Source: Acholeplasmatales bacterium (lineage in GTDB: Bacteria; Bacillota_I; Bacilli_A; Acholeplasmatales; Anaeroplasmataceae). Taken from it: a DNA stretch of 5,588 nucleotides. The notes under the pieces are model-generated. The model saw nothing but the letters and a program-made list of their open reading frames with translations. It had not been told where the DNA came from and made no database searches. Each line of letters starts with the position of its first letter. Positions within the stretch are counted from its first letter, which is position 1. This document shows, in pieces, positions 5,580 to 5,588 of this stretch. The translations under genes were made by a program, and so were the position numbers. The DNA lies in contig JAEELC010000051.1 in assembly GCA_016288675.1 (NCBI GenBank), positions 1 to 5,588 on the forward strand. Reading direction: 5' to 3'.

Positions 5580-5588
5580 ATGATGGGA
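5580..5588 (+). CDS. Start of an unknown gene, cut by the window edge
   Basis: Only ATG ATG GGA is visible, so nothing can be said about the product. The call rests on the GGAGAGG site and the terminator at 5404-5450 that separates it from upstream genes. The second ATG at 5583 could be the start instead. Confidence 0.5.

Noticed and set aside
1..5588. CRISPR array, tRNA or rRNA genes
   Set aside because: No regularly spaced repeats, cloverleaf sequences or ribosomal RNA segments were seen on either strand.

Overview
The window is AT-rich DNA from a low-G+C bacterium. Every recognisable gene is on the + strand, Shine-Dalgarno sites are strong, and intrinsic terminators are T-rich. Leucine is mostly TTA, and tryptophan is TGG with no in-frame TGA inside the intact genes. 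This fits a Bacillota-type organism (Clostridia, Erysipelotrichia or gut Bacilli) using the standard bacterial code, not a Mycoplasma using TGA as Trp. No species can be named from the sequence.

Left part (1-2239): the window opens inside a MATE-type multidrug/solute exporter gene that lacks its 5' end. After 25 bases comes a gene with its own ribosome site for an unusual two-domain protein: an N-terminal P-loop (kinase-like) domain joined to a C-terminal nucleotidyltransferase of the DNA polymerase beta / minimal nucleotidyltransferase type. The two genes are probably one operon.

Middle (2240-4137): after a 336-base gene-free gap there is a complete second MATE gene of the MepA-like type. 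Its true start is at 2576, behind an AAGGAGG site. Just upstream is a hairpin with an eight-T tract, which looks like an intrinsic terminator inside the gene's own leader. Too little space remains after it for a promoter, so transcription must pass through it. This implies attenuation or a riboswitch; guanidine-IV (mepA motif) is the obvious class to test. The gene ends before a short hairpin-rich segment and a strong bidirectional terminator.

Right part (4138-5588): a 200-base block of raised G+C holds a series of nested complementary segments and may be an undescribed structured RNA or mobile-element end. A near-consensus promoter follows, with a perfect palindromic operator over its -10 box, driving a helix-turn-helix (XRE-like) gene. 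That gene is broken by three single-base losses which together restore the original frame. An AT-rich intergenic stretch, a small G+C-rich patch and a bidirectional terminator come next, and the window closes on the first three codons of a further gene.

Taken together, the intact genes suggest export and possibly chemical modification of small molecules: two MATE pumps flank a kinase/nucleotidyltransferase fusion. The pairing is inferred from gene position only. The decayed regulator and the structured element beside it look like accessory DNA.
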